Shown here one piece after another: positions 25,494-34,255 of a stretch of 64,000 bases of DNA. Under the pieces are notes generated by a model. That model had not been told where the DNA came from and did no database searches. It worked only from the letters and a program-made list of their open reading frames with translations. The stretch lies in the NCBI GenBank assembly GCA_024229115.1, contig JAAEST010000022.1, positions 99,917 through 163,916 of the forward strand, read 5' to 3'. The stretch is from Oligoflexia bacterium. Lineage in GTDB: Bacteria > Bdellovibrionota > Bacteriovoracia > Bacteriovoracales > Bacteriovoracaceae. Position 1 is the stretch's first letter, and each line of letters opens with the position of its first letter. The position numbers and the translations under genes are program-made.

Positions 25494-26966
25494 CTAGTAA
25501 CGAGGGGCATCTGCTGGGAGTCTCTTTCCCCAGATCTTTGAAATCTTACCTTGGCAAGAAAATGCTGTCGCACTAGTAACTTCAACCTCAACCCAGTTCC
25601 ACTGAAGATCCTGCTCTTCAAATTCAGGTTGGAAGTGAACAATACGCATACAATTAGTACGCCCTTTCCACTTTTTGATTCCACCCATTGTTCCAAAGCC
25701 TTCTACAAGAACTGTAAACTTACGACCAACAAGGTTTGCTCTAATTTTTTCCTGAATCTTAGTTTGATAGGCTTGGATCTCTCTTAACCTGGCACCTCTT
25801 ACATCATCAGTAAGTTCATCCACCATTTTCGCCGCTCTCGTCTTCGGGCGCATAGAATAGGCATAGCTATAAATAAAGTCATATTGAGCTTTATCCAGAA
25901 GATCTAATGTCATTTGATGTTCTTCTTCAGTTTCATTTACAAATCCAGAAATGATATCAGTTGAAAGAACAATATCAGGTTGAGCTGCTCTTAATTTCTC
26001 AAGAAGACCAAGATAGTGCTCAATTGAATATTCTCTGTGCATTCTCTTAAGAACATCAGTTGATCCAGATTGAACTGGTAAATGAAGGTGACGACTTAGT
26101 TTCTTTGCCGTTCCATGAACTGCAATCAATTCATCACTAACGTCATATGGGTGACTTGTTGTATATCTAATTAACTCTAGCCCTTCGATTTTATCTAATT
26201 CAGTAATCAGCTGAGCTAAACTTTCACCATTTTCTTTTCCGTAGCTATTTACGTTCTGGCCAAGAAGAGTCACTTCCTGAATCCCAGAGTACTTTACTAG
26301 CTTCTTCACATCAGAAACAACTTCATCTAATTTACGAGATCTTTCTTTTCCACGAGTGTAAGGAACAATACAGTAAGTACAGTATTTGTTGCATCCTTTG
26401 ATAATATTAACGAAGGCCTGTGGCGAACCGTGAGTGATTTTAGTTTCAATAGAGAAATTTTCAGAACGATCCCACGAAGTTACTGCAAATCTTTCATCAC
26501 CTGCATAAGTTCTAAAAACCATATCGTTGATTGTATCGATAACATCTGTTCCGAAAGCGAAATCAAGATGCTTATGTTTTTTAATGAGATCTTTTCCTTC
26601 AGTTTGAGCAACACAACCACCAATTCCGATTTTAACTTGTGGATTGGCCTTCTTTGCGTGCTTACTATCTCCGAGCTGAGAATAGAATTTTTGGTTCGAA
26701 AGGTCTCGAATAGCACAAGTATTGAATAATATTAGGTCTGCGTCCTCTTTCTGCTCAGTCTGTGTAAAGTTGAGATCACTTAAGTGTGCTAAAACACGAT
26801 CAGTATCATGGTAATTCATCTGACAACCGAAGGTTTTCATCCATACCTTACGCGGAGGAAATTCCATATCTCCAACTTTTACTGTTTTTACACCTGTGTC
26901 AGGATTTTCAATCCATTGCTCTTTTGGGCCTTCAGTTCTAACACCCAAACCTGTAGACTTCGTCAT
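25494..26966 (-). CDS. miaB: tRNA-2-methylthio-N6-dimethylallyladenosine synthase
   Basis: 490 residues. The N-terminal methylthiotransferase domain begins KTFGCQMNYHDTDRVLAHL (about residue 45) with cysteines for the auxiliary cluster. The radical-SAM motif C-x3-C-x2-C occurs as GCNKYCTYCIVPYTRG (about 193). A TRAM-like C-terminus follows. MiaB adds the methylthio group to i6A37 of tRNAs. It has roughly 35 extra N-terminal residues compared with the usual length. GGAG precedes the ATG. It is monocistronic by appearance. Confidence 0.95.
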   Translation of the reverse strand: MTKSTGLGVRTEGPKEQWIENPDTGVKTVKVGDMEFPPRKVWMKTFGCQMNYHDTDRVLAHLSDLNFTQTEQKEDADLILFNTCAIRDLSNQKFYSQLGDSKHAKKANPQVKIGIGGCVAQTEGKDLIKKHKHLDFAFGTDVIDTINDMVFRTYAGDERFAVTSWDRSENFSIETKITHGSPQAFVNIIKGCNKYCTYCIVPYTRGKERSRKLDEVVSDVKKLVKYSGIQEVTLLGQNVNSYGKENGESLAQLITELDKIEGLELIRYTTSHPYDVSDELIAVHGTAKKLSRHLHLPVQSGSTDVLKRMHREYSIEHYLGLLEKLRAAQPDIVLSTDIISGFVNETEEEHQMTLDLLDKAQYDFIYSYAYSMRPKTRAAKMVDELTDDVRGARLREIQAYQTKIQEKIRANLVGRKFTVLVEGFGTMGGIKKWKGRTNCMRIVHFQPEFEEQDLQWNWVEVEVTSATAFSCQGKISKIWGKRLPADAPRY

Positions 26967-27110
26967 AAATAAACTCCATTGAAAAGGTTCATAACGATTT
27001 TCGAATTTTTGATGGGTTTTGATATCAGATATATGACACGTTGACTACTTGAATCACCGGCTCGAAACTAAATAAGGCACAAGGAATCTGCGTAGTTAAA
27101 GAGTAGGTAT

Positions 27111-27137
27111 AAAAAAAGGCGACCGAAGCCGCCCTTT
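27111..27137 (-). terminator. Terminator of the lysine-rich histone-like gene
   Basis: AAAGGCG and CGCCCTTT form a GC-rich stem with one bulged base. On the minus strand it is followed by a run of T (complement of the A-tract 27110-27117). It lies 15 bases past the stop of the lysine-rich gene. Confidence 0.7.
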
Positions 27138-27151
27138 ATCACTAATAAGAA

Positions 27152-27499
27152 TTACTTCTTCTTAGCTGCTTTCTTTTTCGTAGTTTTTTTCTTAGCTACT
27201 TTTTTCTTAGTAGCTTTCTTTTTCTTAGCTACTTTCTTCTTAGTAGCTTTCTTTTTCTTAGCTACTTTCTTCTTAGTAGCTTTTTTCTTAGCTACCTTCT
27301 TCTTAGTAGCTTTCTTTTTCTTAGCTACCTTCTTCTTAGTAGCTTTCTTTTTCTTAGCTACCTTCTTCTTAGTAGCTTTTTTCTTAGCTACCTTCTTCTT
27401 AGTAGCTTTCTTTTTCTTAGCTACTTTTTTCTTTGTAGCTTTCTTTGCTACTTTTTTCTTCGTGGCTTTTTTCTTAGTTGCTTTTTTCTTAACAGCCAT
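27152..27499 (-). CDS. Histone-H1-like lysine-rich repeat protein
   Basis: 115 residues made almost wholly of K, A, T and V. They form units of KKATKKKVAKK (11) and KATKKKVAKK (10) repeated about ten times and ending TTKKKAAKKK. This resembles the C-terminal tail of eukaryotic histone H1 and bacterial H1-like proteins (Hc1/Hc2, AlgP tails), which bind and compact DNA through charge. A perfect AGGAGG site precedes the ATG, suggesting high expression. It stands alone with its own terminator and a long upstream gap. Being a tandem repeat, its length probably varies between strains. Confidence 0.85.
   Translation of the reverse strand: MAVKKKATKKKATKKKVAKKATKKKVAKKKKATKKKVAKKKATKKKVAKKKKATKKKVAKKKKATKKKVAKKKATKKKVAKKKKATKKKVAKKKKATKKKVAKKKTTKKKAAKKK
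27165..27450 (-). repeat. In-frame tandem repeat, 30- and 33-bp units
   Basis: About nine near-identical direct copies of the TTCTTAGTAGCTTTC...TTAGCTAC block (plus-strand view) alternate between 30 and 33 bp, matching 10- and 11-residue protein units. Differences are mostly silent (ttt/ttc, acc/act), implying recent expansion or gene conversion. Confidence 0.85.
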
Positions 27500-27858
27500 G
27501 ACGTCCTCCTGGTTTTTATACCTAATTTTAGAATAAACACATTTTTATTTTAACGCAAACAAAAAAGTACCTCTTAAATTAAGTCCATCTGCTCTTATTT
27601 TCGTAATAAACTAAAAAATACTTTAATTAATATTAAAGTTTTTTTTCTTTCAACCGGTGCTAAATTTTTCAAACACACCATGAATAAAGGCGTTCGCTTT
27701 TTTTGAATGATAAAAAAAAAGTAAAAAAAAGTGCTCTGAAAAAGAGAAAATTATGCGTTTTTCATAGAGAAAAAACGCATTTTTAATATGTATTTTTTAT
27801 AGTTTTTTGGGAAAAAAAGTCCAAATAATAGGAAAAATGCAAACCTTTTATGGCATTT
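27500..27858. other. Long AT-rich gap between clpA and the histone-like gene
   Basis: 359 bases, extremely A/T-rich with many A-tracts, no gene seen. It should hold the promoter of the histone-like gene and the clpA terminator(s). Two inverted repeats are visible (27753-27780 and 27833-27860). The phased A-tracts may bend the DNA, but I cannot measure that. Confidence 0.6.
27753..27780 (-). terminator. Second hairpin after clpA
   Basis: ATGCGTTTTT and AAAAACGCAT form a perfect 10-bp stem with an eight-base loop. On either strand it is followed by T-rich sequence, so it could work in both directions. Confidence 0.5.
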
Positions 27859-27860
27859 TT
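27833..27860 (-). terminator. Hairpin overlapping the clpA stop codon
   Basis: AAAAATGC and GCATTTTT form an 8-bp stem that includes the stop codon of clpA. It is probably the first transcription terminator or a 3'-end stabilising hairpin. Confidence 0.5.
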
Positions 27861-30264
27861 AGCTTGAGAACTTGAAGGAAAGTTGCGTTTTATCTTCTTT
27901 TTTCTCTAATAAAACTTCCACTTTCCCACCTTTTTCAAGTTTTCCAAAAAGAATTTCTTGTCCAAGTGGTTTTTTGATCTGTTGATCAATGATTCTAGCA
28001 ATTGGTCTAGCGCCCATTTTAGGATCAAATCCCTCTTTCGCTATCCATTTCTTAGTTTCTTCACCAACAATTAACTCAACATTCTTCGCTGCTAGCTTAC
28101 CTTCTAGTTCTAAGAGGAATTTCTCAACGATTTTCACAATAAATGCATCATCAAGACGATTAAAGTGAACGATAGCATCTAATCTATTTCTAAATTCAGG
28201 TGAAAAGAAATTCTTAATCGTTTGATCACGCTTTGAAATATTTAAATTCTGCCCAGATTTTGAAAAACCAATTGAACCGGCTTCCATATCTTTAGCTCCA
28301 GCATTAGTAGTCATAATAATCACGACATTTCTAAAGTCAGTAACTCTCCCTTGAGCATCTGTTAACTTTCCATGATCAAACACCTGGAGAAGAACATTAT
28401 AAATATCTGGGTGAGCTTTTTCGATCTCATCAAGTAAAAGAACACAATGAGGATGCTTTTTTACAGCATCTGTCAGTGCTCCACCTTGATCGTATCCAAC
28501 ATAACCTGGAGGCGCTCCAATCAACTTCGAGACACTATGCTTTTCCATATACTCACTCATATCGAAGCGCTCTAAATGTGATCCAAGCTGAATCGCAAGC
28601 TGTCTTGCGAGCTCTGTTTTACCAACACCTGTCGGACCAGCAAAAAGAAATGAGCCCATCGGCTTTTCTTCGCTACCTAAGCCTGAACGAGACATGACAA
28701 TAGCATCTGAAACCATTTGAACGGCTTCGTCTTGCCCATAAATCAACATCAGAAGGTTCTTTTTAAGATCCTTAAGTTTGTCTTTTTCACTTCCCTTCAC
28801 ATTAATTTGAGGAATTTTAGCTAATTTAGAAACAATTTTCTCAATATCACGCTTAGTGATACTCGCTTTTCTCTTTGAAACTGGCATTAACTGAATAGCC
28901 GCCCCTGCTTCATCAATCACATCAATAGATTTGTCTGGGTTATGTCTATCTGTAATGTACCTTTCCGCTAAATCAACAGCAGCTCTTATAACGGAATTTG
29001 GAAACTTAACATTGTGATGTGTTTCGAACTTTTCCTTTAGGCCAACAAGAATCTTATATGTATCATCTGTACTTGGCTCATCAACATCTAGTTTTTGAAA
29101 ACGACGTGAAAAAGCCGTGTCTTTTTCTATAAACTTTCGATACTCATCGTGAGTCGTACTTCCGACAACCCTAATCGACCCATTTGATAGGCTTGGTTTC
29201 AAAAGATTGGAAGCATCCATTGAACTTCCACTTGTTGCTCCAGCTCCCATCACTGTGTGAATTTCATCAATAAAGAGAATTGGCTTAGGGCCAATATCCC
29301 CTAGTTGCTCTAAATCCTTAACGAGGGCCTTTAATCTTTGCTCAAAATCACCACGAAACTTTGCTCCAGCAACAAGAGAGGCCATATCAAGGCTATAGAC
29401 TGTCGTATCTTTTAAAACTTCAGGAACATCGTCTTGAACAATAGAATATGCGAGACCTTCTGCAAGGGCCGTTTTACCGACTCCTGCTTCCCCAACGAGA
29501 AGAGGGTTATTCTTGCGACGACGACAAAGAATCTGAACGATTCTTTCAATTTCTTCTTTTCTACCAATAATTGGATCAATCTTATTTTTCTTGGCCTGAT
29601 TATTTAAATTGATAGCAAACTTCTCTAAGGCCTTAAACTTGCTTTTCTTTCCACTTCTTCCTTCTTCAGAAGAATCACCTTCATGAAAGTCTTCTCCTTC
29701 AGGAGAAAACTCTCCTTCTTCAGGAAGAAGGTTCTGTGCACTTTCGATTTCAGTTTCCGGTTTATCTAAACCATGAGAAATATATTTCACTACATCAAAT
29801 CTTTCGATACCACGACTTTCTAAAAGATAGAGAGCAAATGATTCTTTTTCTTGAAACATCGCCACGAGAAGATTTATTCCTCGAATATGTCTTTTACCTG
29901 AGCTTTGAACATGGATCGCTGCTCTTTGAATCACTCGTTGTAAGCTCATCGAAATTTCTGGTTGATAAGCGATCCCCGATTCTTTGGCTATTTTTCTTAA
30001 CTCATCATCAACAAATTGTTGCTTCGAAAGTTCTTCGATTTGATCATCAGATAGGATACTGAAGTTATCTTGAGTGAAAAGAAAATCCTCTAACTCTTTT
30101 TTAATATCGATGACTTCAGCTCCACATTCAGAAAGAACTTCAATGACTTGTTCATCATCAAGCATTGAAAGAAACATATTTTCTAGAGTTAAATACTCAT
30201 GTTTTAACTCATTAGCTTTTTTTATTGCTTCATTAATAATGATTTCTAATTTCTTCGACATCAT
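27859..30264 (-). CDS. clpA: ATP-dependent Clp protease ATP-binding subunit ClpA
   Basis: 801 residues. An N-terminal Clp-N repeat domain (1-150) is followed by an acidic linker (about 165-205), AAA+ domain 1 (GEAGVGKT near 255, [10 protein letters not shown] near 325) and AAA+ domain 2 ([15 protein letters not shown] near 540, [12 protein letters not shown] near 610). It lacks the long middle coiled coil of ClpB, which makes it ClpA. It unfolds substrates for ClpP. It lies ten bases downstream of clpS, the classic adaptor-unfoldase pair. AGGG precedes tandem ATG codons. Confidence 0.95.
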   Translation of the reverse strand: MMSKKLEIIINEAIKKANELKHEYLTLENMFLSMLDDEQVIEVLSECGAEVIDIKKELEDFLFTQDNFSILSDDQIEELSKQQFVDDELRKIAKESGIAYQPEISMSLQRVIQRAAIHVQSSGKRHIRGINLLVAMFQEKESFALYLLESRGIERFDVVKYISHGLDKPETEIESAQNLLPEEGEFSPEGEDFHEGDSSEEGRSGKKSKFKALEKFAINLNNQAKKNKIDPIIGRKEEIERIVQILCRRRKNNPLLVGEAGVGKTALAEGLAYSIVQDDVPEVLKDTTVYSLDMASLVAGAKFRGDFEQRLKALVKDLEQLGDIGPKPILFIDEIHTVMGAGATSGSSMDASNLLKPSLSNGSIRVVGSTTHDEYRKFIEKDTAFSRRFQKLDVDEPSTDDTYKILVGLKEKFETHHNVKFPNSVIRAAVDLAERYITDRHNPDKSIDVIDEAGAAIQLMPVSKRKASITKRDIEKIVSKLAKIPQINVKGSEKDKLKDLKKNLLMLIYGQDEAVQMVSDAIVMSRSGLGSEEKPMGSFLFAGPTGVGKTELARQLAIQLGSHLERFDMSEYMEKHSVSKLIGAPPGYVGYDQGGALTDAVKKHPHCVLLLDEIEKAHPDIYNVLLQVFDHGKLTDAQGRVTDFRNVVIIMTTNAGAKDMEAGSIGFSKSGQNLNISKRDQTIKNFFSPEFRNRLDAIVHFNRLDDAFIVKIVEKFLLELEGKLAAKNVELIVGEETKKWIAKEGFDPKMGARPIARIIDQQIKKPLGQEILFGKLEKGGKVEVLLEKKEDKTQLSFKFSS

Positions 30265-30274
30265 AGCTTAATCC

Positions 30275-30658
30275 CTATTCAGGTTCATAAGTACAAAGTA
30301 ACGGATGTCCGTTGTCTTTAGCTTCTTTCTTCACTTTTTCCACTTTCGATTCTGCAACTTCAAAAGTGTAAATGCCGCAAACACCAACTCCGTTATTATG
30401 AACATTCAACATAATATCCTTGGCCTCATCCATTGTTTTTCGGAAGTGACGCTGAAGGATATAGACGACAAACTCCATTGTCGTATAGTCGTCATTATGA
30501 AGAAGGACTTTGTAGAGTTTCGGTCGCTTAACTTTCTTTCTAACAATAGTGGCAACGCCACCTTGCTCGGAGTCGTTCAACTCCTCATCCTCATCATCAG
30601 TACTTAAGATGGGAGTTAGCAAAAAATCGTCAAGGTTTGTATTCAATTTTATTTCCAT
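30275..30658 (-). CDS. clpS: ClpS adaptor of the Clp protease
   Basis: 127 residues. The conserved core LYKVLLHNDDYTTMEFVV (about 47-64) has the acidic N-degron pocket residues, followed by LNVHNNGVGVCGIY with the G-x-G-x-C/A-G-x-Y/F signature. It delivers N-end-rule substrates to ClpA. Its N-terminus is about 15 residues longer and more acidic than the E. coli protein. It is the first gene of the clpS-clpA operon. Confidence 0.95.
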   Translation of the reverse strand: MEIKLNTNLDDFLLTPILSTDDEDEELNDSEQGGVATIVRKKVKRPKLYKVLLHNDDYTTMEFVVYILQRHFRKTMDEAKDIMLNVHNNGVGVCGIYTFEVAESKVEKVKKEAKDNGHPLLCTYEPE

Positions 30659-30777
30659 TAGTTATGACCTTTTGTCTAACTTTTATCCTACCTCTATTTT
30701 ACCACTATCTGATATGACTTGAAAGGTGAACAAGGAGAAGTTAAGGTTTTGATATTACAAAATTTTTAGGAGCTAAA

Positions 30778-31305
30778 ATGGGACTTTGGAATAAGCTATT
30801 TAATACCCTCACTGGAGATCAAAAATCTTACGCAAATTCACTTCATGAAAAAGTAGAGAAATTACTCCAAGATACAGGACTAGATCAGTCTGAATCTGAG
30901 CAGATTAAAATTGCTTGCTTAAGTGGGCTGATGGCCAGAGTCGCTTATATCGACTTTCATTTTGATGAAAGTGAGAAAGCCATTATTGAAGAGTCATTAA
31001 GTAAATGGACAAAACTATCTCCTCAGGAAATTAAAGCTGTCGCTGAACTTGCTTATGCTGAAGTCAAGAATCTAGCTGGCCTAGAAAATTACCTCTATAG
31101 CAATGGTATTAAGGATCTCTTAAATGCTGAAGAAAAATATGATGTTCTCGAATCGCTCTTTGCCATAGCTGCAGCTCATGATGGAGTTGATGAAAAAGAA
31201 AGCGAAGAAATTAGAACGATATGCCAAGGCCTAGCTCTTGAACATAAGTACTTCTTAAGTGCGAGGGCCACCGTTCTTGATTCGTTGAATGCCTTGAAAG
31301 GTTAG
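30778..31305 (+). CDS. TerB-family (tellurite-resistance-like) protein
   Basis: 175 residues, all-helical. Two acidic helix motifs, DFHFDESEKAIIEESL (about 59-75) and AHDGVDEKESEEIRTI (about 137-152), match the metal-binding repeats of TerB-like domains. These proteins occur in stress and metal-response systems, but no other ter genes are nearby. An AGGAG site precedes the ATG. It is divergent from clpS and ends two bases from the convergent metalloprotease gene. Confidence 0.75.
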   Translation: MGLWNKLFNTLTGDQKSYANSLHEKVEKLLQDTGLDQSESEQIKIACLSGLMARVAYIDFHFDESEKAIIEESLSKWTKLSPQEIKAVAELAYAEVKNLAGLENYLYSNGIKDLLNAEEKYDVLESLFAIAAAHDGVDEKESEEIRTICQGLALEHKYFLSARATVLDSLNALKG

Positions 31306-31307
31306 AA

Positions 31308-32513
31308 TTAGCGACAGAGACTTGAAGAAAGTTGTTCCAAATAACTATCAAGAACTTTTGCATTTAAGTTTAGCCCACACATTATATTCTTATTCGCTCC
31401 CGCTTCAGGATTATCGAGAGAATAATAGATAATCTCTTTATTCTTCGAATCATAGAACTCAACGTAGCAGTCAGGAAAACCAAGTAAGTGACCTACTTCA
31501 TGTGCAAAAATAATCGGTCTTTGAAAAGCACTTAACTTGTCTGATAAGTAGAGTACCTTCTTATCCTTCTTTGTTTTTACAAAGCTAACGCTTCTCTTTG
31601 TCTTCTTAAAAATTGTTTTTAACTCTTTAGAGTCTACAAAGTCGATCGCTACCTGAAGGTCTTGATTTGACCATTTCGATTGAGCATAAGTTTTCATTCT
31701 TTCGAGGTCCCCTTGAAAGAACTCTTTTGCCTTTTTAGTTAAATGAATATCTAAATGAATCACATGCTTCTTTGAAATTTGATCAAATGAGCACTTCAAT
31801 TGAACATTCTCATCTCTTTGGTAAAAGACTTTTTCTCTATCTCTATTTTTCACTAAGTAATGATCTAAAAACTGCGAAATCGTTCCTTTTCTTTTATGAA
31901 GTCGATACTCATCTTTACAAGCACCTGGGTTTCTCACCTGATTACATAAGGCCATCTCTCGTGATTGATCCTCGCGGTAAGACAAGAGCCCACGAATGTC
32001 ATAATTTTTCTTTTCAGATAATTCTGAGAGAGCACACTGTTGAGCTTCCCATCTAGCGATACTTTCATTGAGAACACCAACCTCTTGAAGAATAGAAACT
32101 AAAGCAGCTCTATCTTTATTCACGAGCAAGGGAGACATAAGTGACATTTGAGCTGGGTCTTGATTAAAGAAGTTTTCAAGCTTCTCCTTTAATTCATCAA
32201 ATCGCTCAGTAAGCTTCTTCTCACTTAAAATAAGAGGACTTTTATAATTCATCCCTTCGTTAAACTGATAATTTTGAAGGCCATTAAGCTTCATCACTTG
32301 ATTTTGATTAAACTCAGTCACTAGGGAATTTACTTTCGAATAAAACTTCTGAAATCCTGACTTTGAGCTAAATGGTTGCCCTTGCTGATCATTGGTGCAT
32401 GAGGTTTCCATAACCAGAGCACTCTTAACGAATGGAGAAGCCTCTGTTTTCTTTTTCACCCCACACGAGCTGGCGAAAATAATGATGAATAAAAGCTTTA
32501 AAGAATCTCTCAT
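31308..32513 (-). CDS. Lipoprotein metalloprotease of the metzincin type
   Basis: 401 residues. A lipoprotein signal ends FASSC (lipid cysteine about 17). The C-terminal part holds HEVGHLLGFPD, the HExxHxxGxxD zinc signature of metzincins, with NIMCG downstream as a probable Met-turn. The long middle region is helical with several cysteines and is unknown. It is likely an outer-membrane-anchored or periplasmic protease. In predatory bacteria such enzymes may digest prey, but this is inference. A TGTC-TAAACTTTA-GAC dyad lies 19 bases upstream of the start. Confidence 0.75.
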   Translation of the reverse strand: MRDSLKLLFIIIFASSCGVKKKTEASPFVKSALVMETSCTNDQQGQPFSSKSGFQKFYSKVNSLVTEFNQNQVMKLNGLQNYQFNEGMNYKSPLILSEKKLTERFDELKEKLENFFNQDPAQMSLMSPLLVNKDRAALVSILQEVGVLNESIARWEAQQCALSELSEKKNYDIRGLLSYREDQSREMALCNQVRNPGACKDEYRLHKRKGTISQFLDHYLVKNRDREKVFYQRDENVQLKCSFDQISKKHVIHLDIHLTKKAKEFFQGDLERMKTYAQSKWSNQDLQVAIDFVDSKELKTIFKKTKRSVSFVKTKKDKKVLYLSDKLSAFQRPIIFAHEVGHLLGFPDCYVEFYDSKNKEIIYYSLDNPEAGANKNIMCGLNLNAKVLDSYLEQLSSSLCR

Positions 32514-32531
32514 TAAATAACTCTCAACAGC

Positions 32532-32547
32532 TGTCTAAACTTTAGAC
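32532..32547. promoter_or_regulatory. Dyad TGTCTAAACTTTAGAC (site B)
   Basis: GTCTAAA and TTTAGAC are perfect 7-bp arms around a single C. The same 16-mer recurs at 62719-62734. It sits immediately upstream of the metzincin lipoprotein gene and would suit an operator. With a one-base centre it is a poor hairpin, so a protein-binding site is more likely than a terminator. Confidence 0.5.
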
Positions 32548-32562
32548 GGCCTAGATATAAAA

Positions 32563-32584
32563 AAGCCCCTTAAATAAGGGGCTT
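32563..32584 (-). terminator. Strong terminator after the 33594-32626 peptidase gene
   Basis: AAGCCCCTT-AAAT-AAGGGGCTT gives a perfect 9-bp GC-rich stem with a four-base loop. On the minus strand a T-run (complement of the A-tract at 32559-32564) follows. It lies 42 bases past the stop codon. Confidence 0.85.
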
Positions 32585-32625
32585 CTATTAGCAGTTATTT
32601 AATTTGTTACAATTTTGGTGCCAGA

Positions 32626-33594
32626 TTACTTAGCTTCAGGAGTGTCTGTCTTCTCATCGTTATCGTACTGAGAAGGATTCCACCAACATAGTGGTCTGAT
32701 TCCAGCTTCGTAACCATCTCTTCTGTTACATACACCTACGAATGGATTGTCGTGGTCTACGTCTACAGTGTGAGAAACTGTACATAGAGAAGCTTGGAAG
32801 TAAGTATCTAAACGACACTGTGGTTGTGGGTGACTATGGAAAGTCTTTGTAACTTCAGTTGGATCCGGAGTGTTGAAAGCAACTGGAGTTGTCATGCTTC
32901 TTAATGAACGGAAAAGATTAGCTAAACTCTTTCCGGCCATTGCAGTTCTTGTACAAAGAGCTACTTCGTCCATATCTGTACCATGAGCTTCACGACATGC
33001 ATCGAAAGCTTCTTGGTCGTATGCTTTCTTTTGAAGATATGTCTTTGTTACACCTTCATTCTCAAGAACTTTTCTTAAACACTTAGTTGTTCCCCAGTAG
33101 TCAGCTTGACCTTCATTTGATGCCCAACGTAGGTTACCCATCCAGTCTAACTTTCTAGGTGCTCCAGCTAAGTGGTGACCTAATTCGTGACAAACAACAA
33201 GAGCAAAACCATCTGGAGTAATTGTTTCGTGACGAGCAAGTCCTCCGAACATATTTACTTCATAGATTGTCTTATCTGTTTCGTTTCTTTGATTATCTGA
33301 ATCCATTTCACCAGGCTTAACTTGCTTGGCATATGCATTTACAGTTCCATCATCCCAAAGTTTTCTAACTTTAAGAGTTGCCCCTCTTCCTTCAACAACT
33401 GACTTATAATACTTAGTCACTTTGTCGATTTGCTCTAAGAATACTTGCTCAGACATACCGTTTAAGCTTTTTCTTCCAGCAGGGATATAAAGGCTATTTT
33501 CTTCAACGATTCCTGTTTCACCGTGAATATCACATGCCCATGTGCTTCCGGCTAACATTAAGAAAGGAACTACAACTGCTACTAATTTTTTCAT
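32626..33594 (-). CDS. Secreted zinc metallopeptidase
   Basis: 322 residues from the ATG at 33594. This start is chosen over an in-frame ATG 18 bases upstream because AAGG sits eight bases before it and it begins directly with a signal peptide (KKLVAVVVPFLMLAGSTWA). The zinc motif CHELGHHLAG (about residue 143) is followed some 22 residues later by NEGQADYWG, the E-x-x-x-D/ExxA(D) third ligand of gluzincins. Eight or so cysteines suggest disulfides and an exported enzyme. The gene has its own strong terminator and a dyad-rich upstream region. Confidence 0.75.
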   Translation of the reverse strand: MKKLVAVVVPFLMLAGSTWACDIHGETGIVEENSLYIPAGRKSLNGMSEQVFLEQIDKVTKYYKSVVEGRGATLKVRKLWDDGTVNAYAKQVKPGEMDSDNQRNETDKTIYEVNMFGGLARHETITPDGFALVVCHELGHHLAGAPRKLDWMGNLRWASNEGQADYWGTTKCLRKVLENEGVTKTYLQKKAYDQEAFDACREAHGTDMDEVALCTRTAMAGKSLANLFRSLRSMTTPVAFNTPDPTEVTKTFHSHPQPQCRLDTYFQASLCTVSHTVDVDHDNPFVGVCNRRDGYEAGIRPLCWWNPSQYDNDEKTDTPEAK

Positions 33595-33638
33595 TTTTAC
33601 ACCTTGTTTCATATTCGCAGGAGTAATAAACGAAATTA

Positions 33639-33651
33639 GTCAGATACTGAC
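33639..33651. promoter_or_regulatory. Dyad GTCAG-ATA-CTGAC before the secreted peptidase gene
   Basis: Perfect 5-bp arms 45 bases upstream of the start at 33594, placed where an operator or core promoter would be. A second palindrome, TAAACGCGTTTA, lies at 33695-33706. Function inferred only. Confidence 0.35.
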
Positions 33652-33713
33652 AAGGCAATGTAAGAAAAGGTAAGTAATAAGTGAGATTTACGTCTAAACG
33701 CGTTTAATTGACA

Positions 33714-33741
33714 AAGGCGAGCCCATTTCTGAGATCGCCTT
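33714..33741 (-). terminator. Possible terminator after hpf
   Basis: AAGGCGA and TCGCCTT form a 7-bp stem with a 14-base loop, 60 bases past hpf. The following T-run on the minus strand is short (TTT), so it is only a candidate. Confidence 0.4.
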
Positions 33742-33802
33742 ATATAATGTATTTAAGTCTATGAAATACTTAATTTTTCACAAAGTGAAAGCTTAATTAA
33801 TT

Positions 33803-34177
33803 CTACACCGCATCATCAAAATGATCCTCATCATGGTCGGCCCATGCTGATTCAACATCTAAAATGACAGGTTTTTCGCCTTTACGATGCATCTTATTCT
33901 TCAGCTTAGTATTCTTCTTACTTAGCTGCTTTTCTAGCTTTGAAACCACTTGATCAATAGTCTTATAAAGACTGTCTGTCTTCGCCGAAGCATGGAATTC
34001 ACACTTAGGTCCAACAAGATCAACTTCCGCATAATGAGAATGGTCTTTTACATAACAATTCCATTTCACATGAATTTTACCTTCTAGATATTTTTTAAGC
34101 TTCTCTGATTTCTCATGAATTCTCTCATCTAGTGATGGAGTATGTTCCAAGTTTTGAAATGAAACAGTTACTTTCAT
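33803..34177 (-). CDS. hpf: Ribosome hibernation promoting factor (short type)
   Basis: 124 residues. It has the HPF/YfiA beta-alpha-beta pattern: VTVSFQNLEHTPSLDERI, a central strand YAEVDLVGPKCEFHASAK, then the basic helix with YKTIDQVVSKLEKQLSKKNTK. It binds the 30S decoding region and silences ribosomes in stationary phase. It is the short form without the long C-terminal dimerisation domain. ATG at 34177 is chosen over GTG at 34183 because GGAAGG is five bases before it. It lies directly after rpoN, as in E. coli and many proteobacteria. Confidence 0.9.
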   Translation of the reverse strand: MKVTVSFQNLEHTPSLDERIHEKSEKLKKYLEGKIHVKWNCYVKDHSHYAEVDLVGPKCEFHASAKTDSLYKTIDQVVSKLEKQLSKKNTKLKNKMHRKGEKPVILDVESAWADHDEDHFDDAV

Positions 34178-34255
34178 AGACACCTTCCCTTATTTTTCCT
34201 TTCGCAAACTATTTACGAATTATGTGTGTTTGTCCCTTTCGGGTTTCTATCAAAT

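Noticed and set aside
27165..27450. CRISPR-like repeat array
   Set aside because: The repeats are directly adjacent, in frame and lysine-coding, with no spacers.
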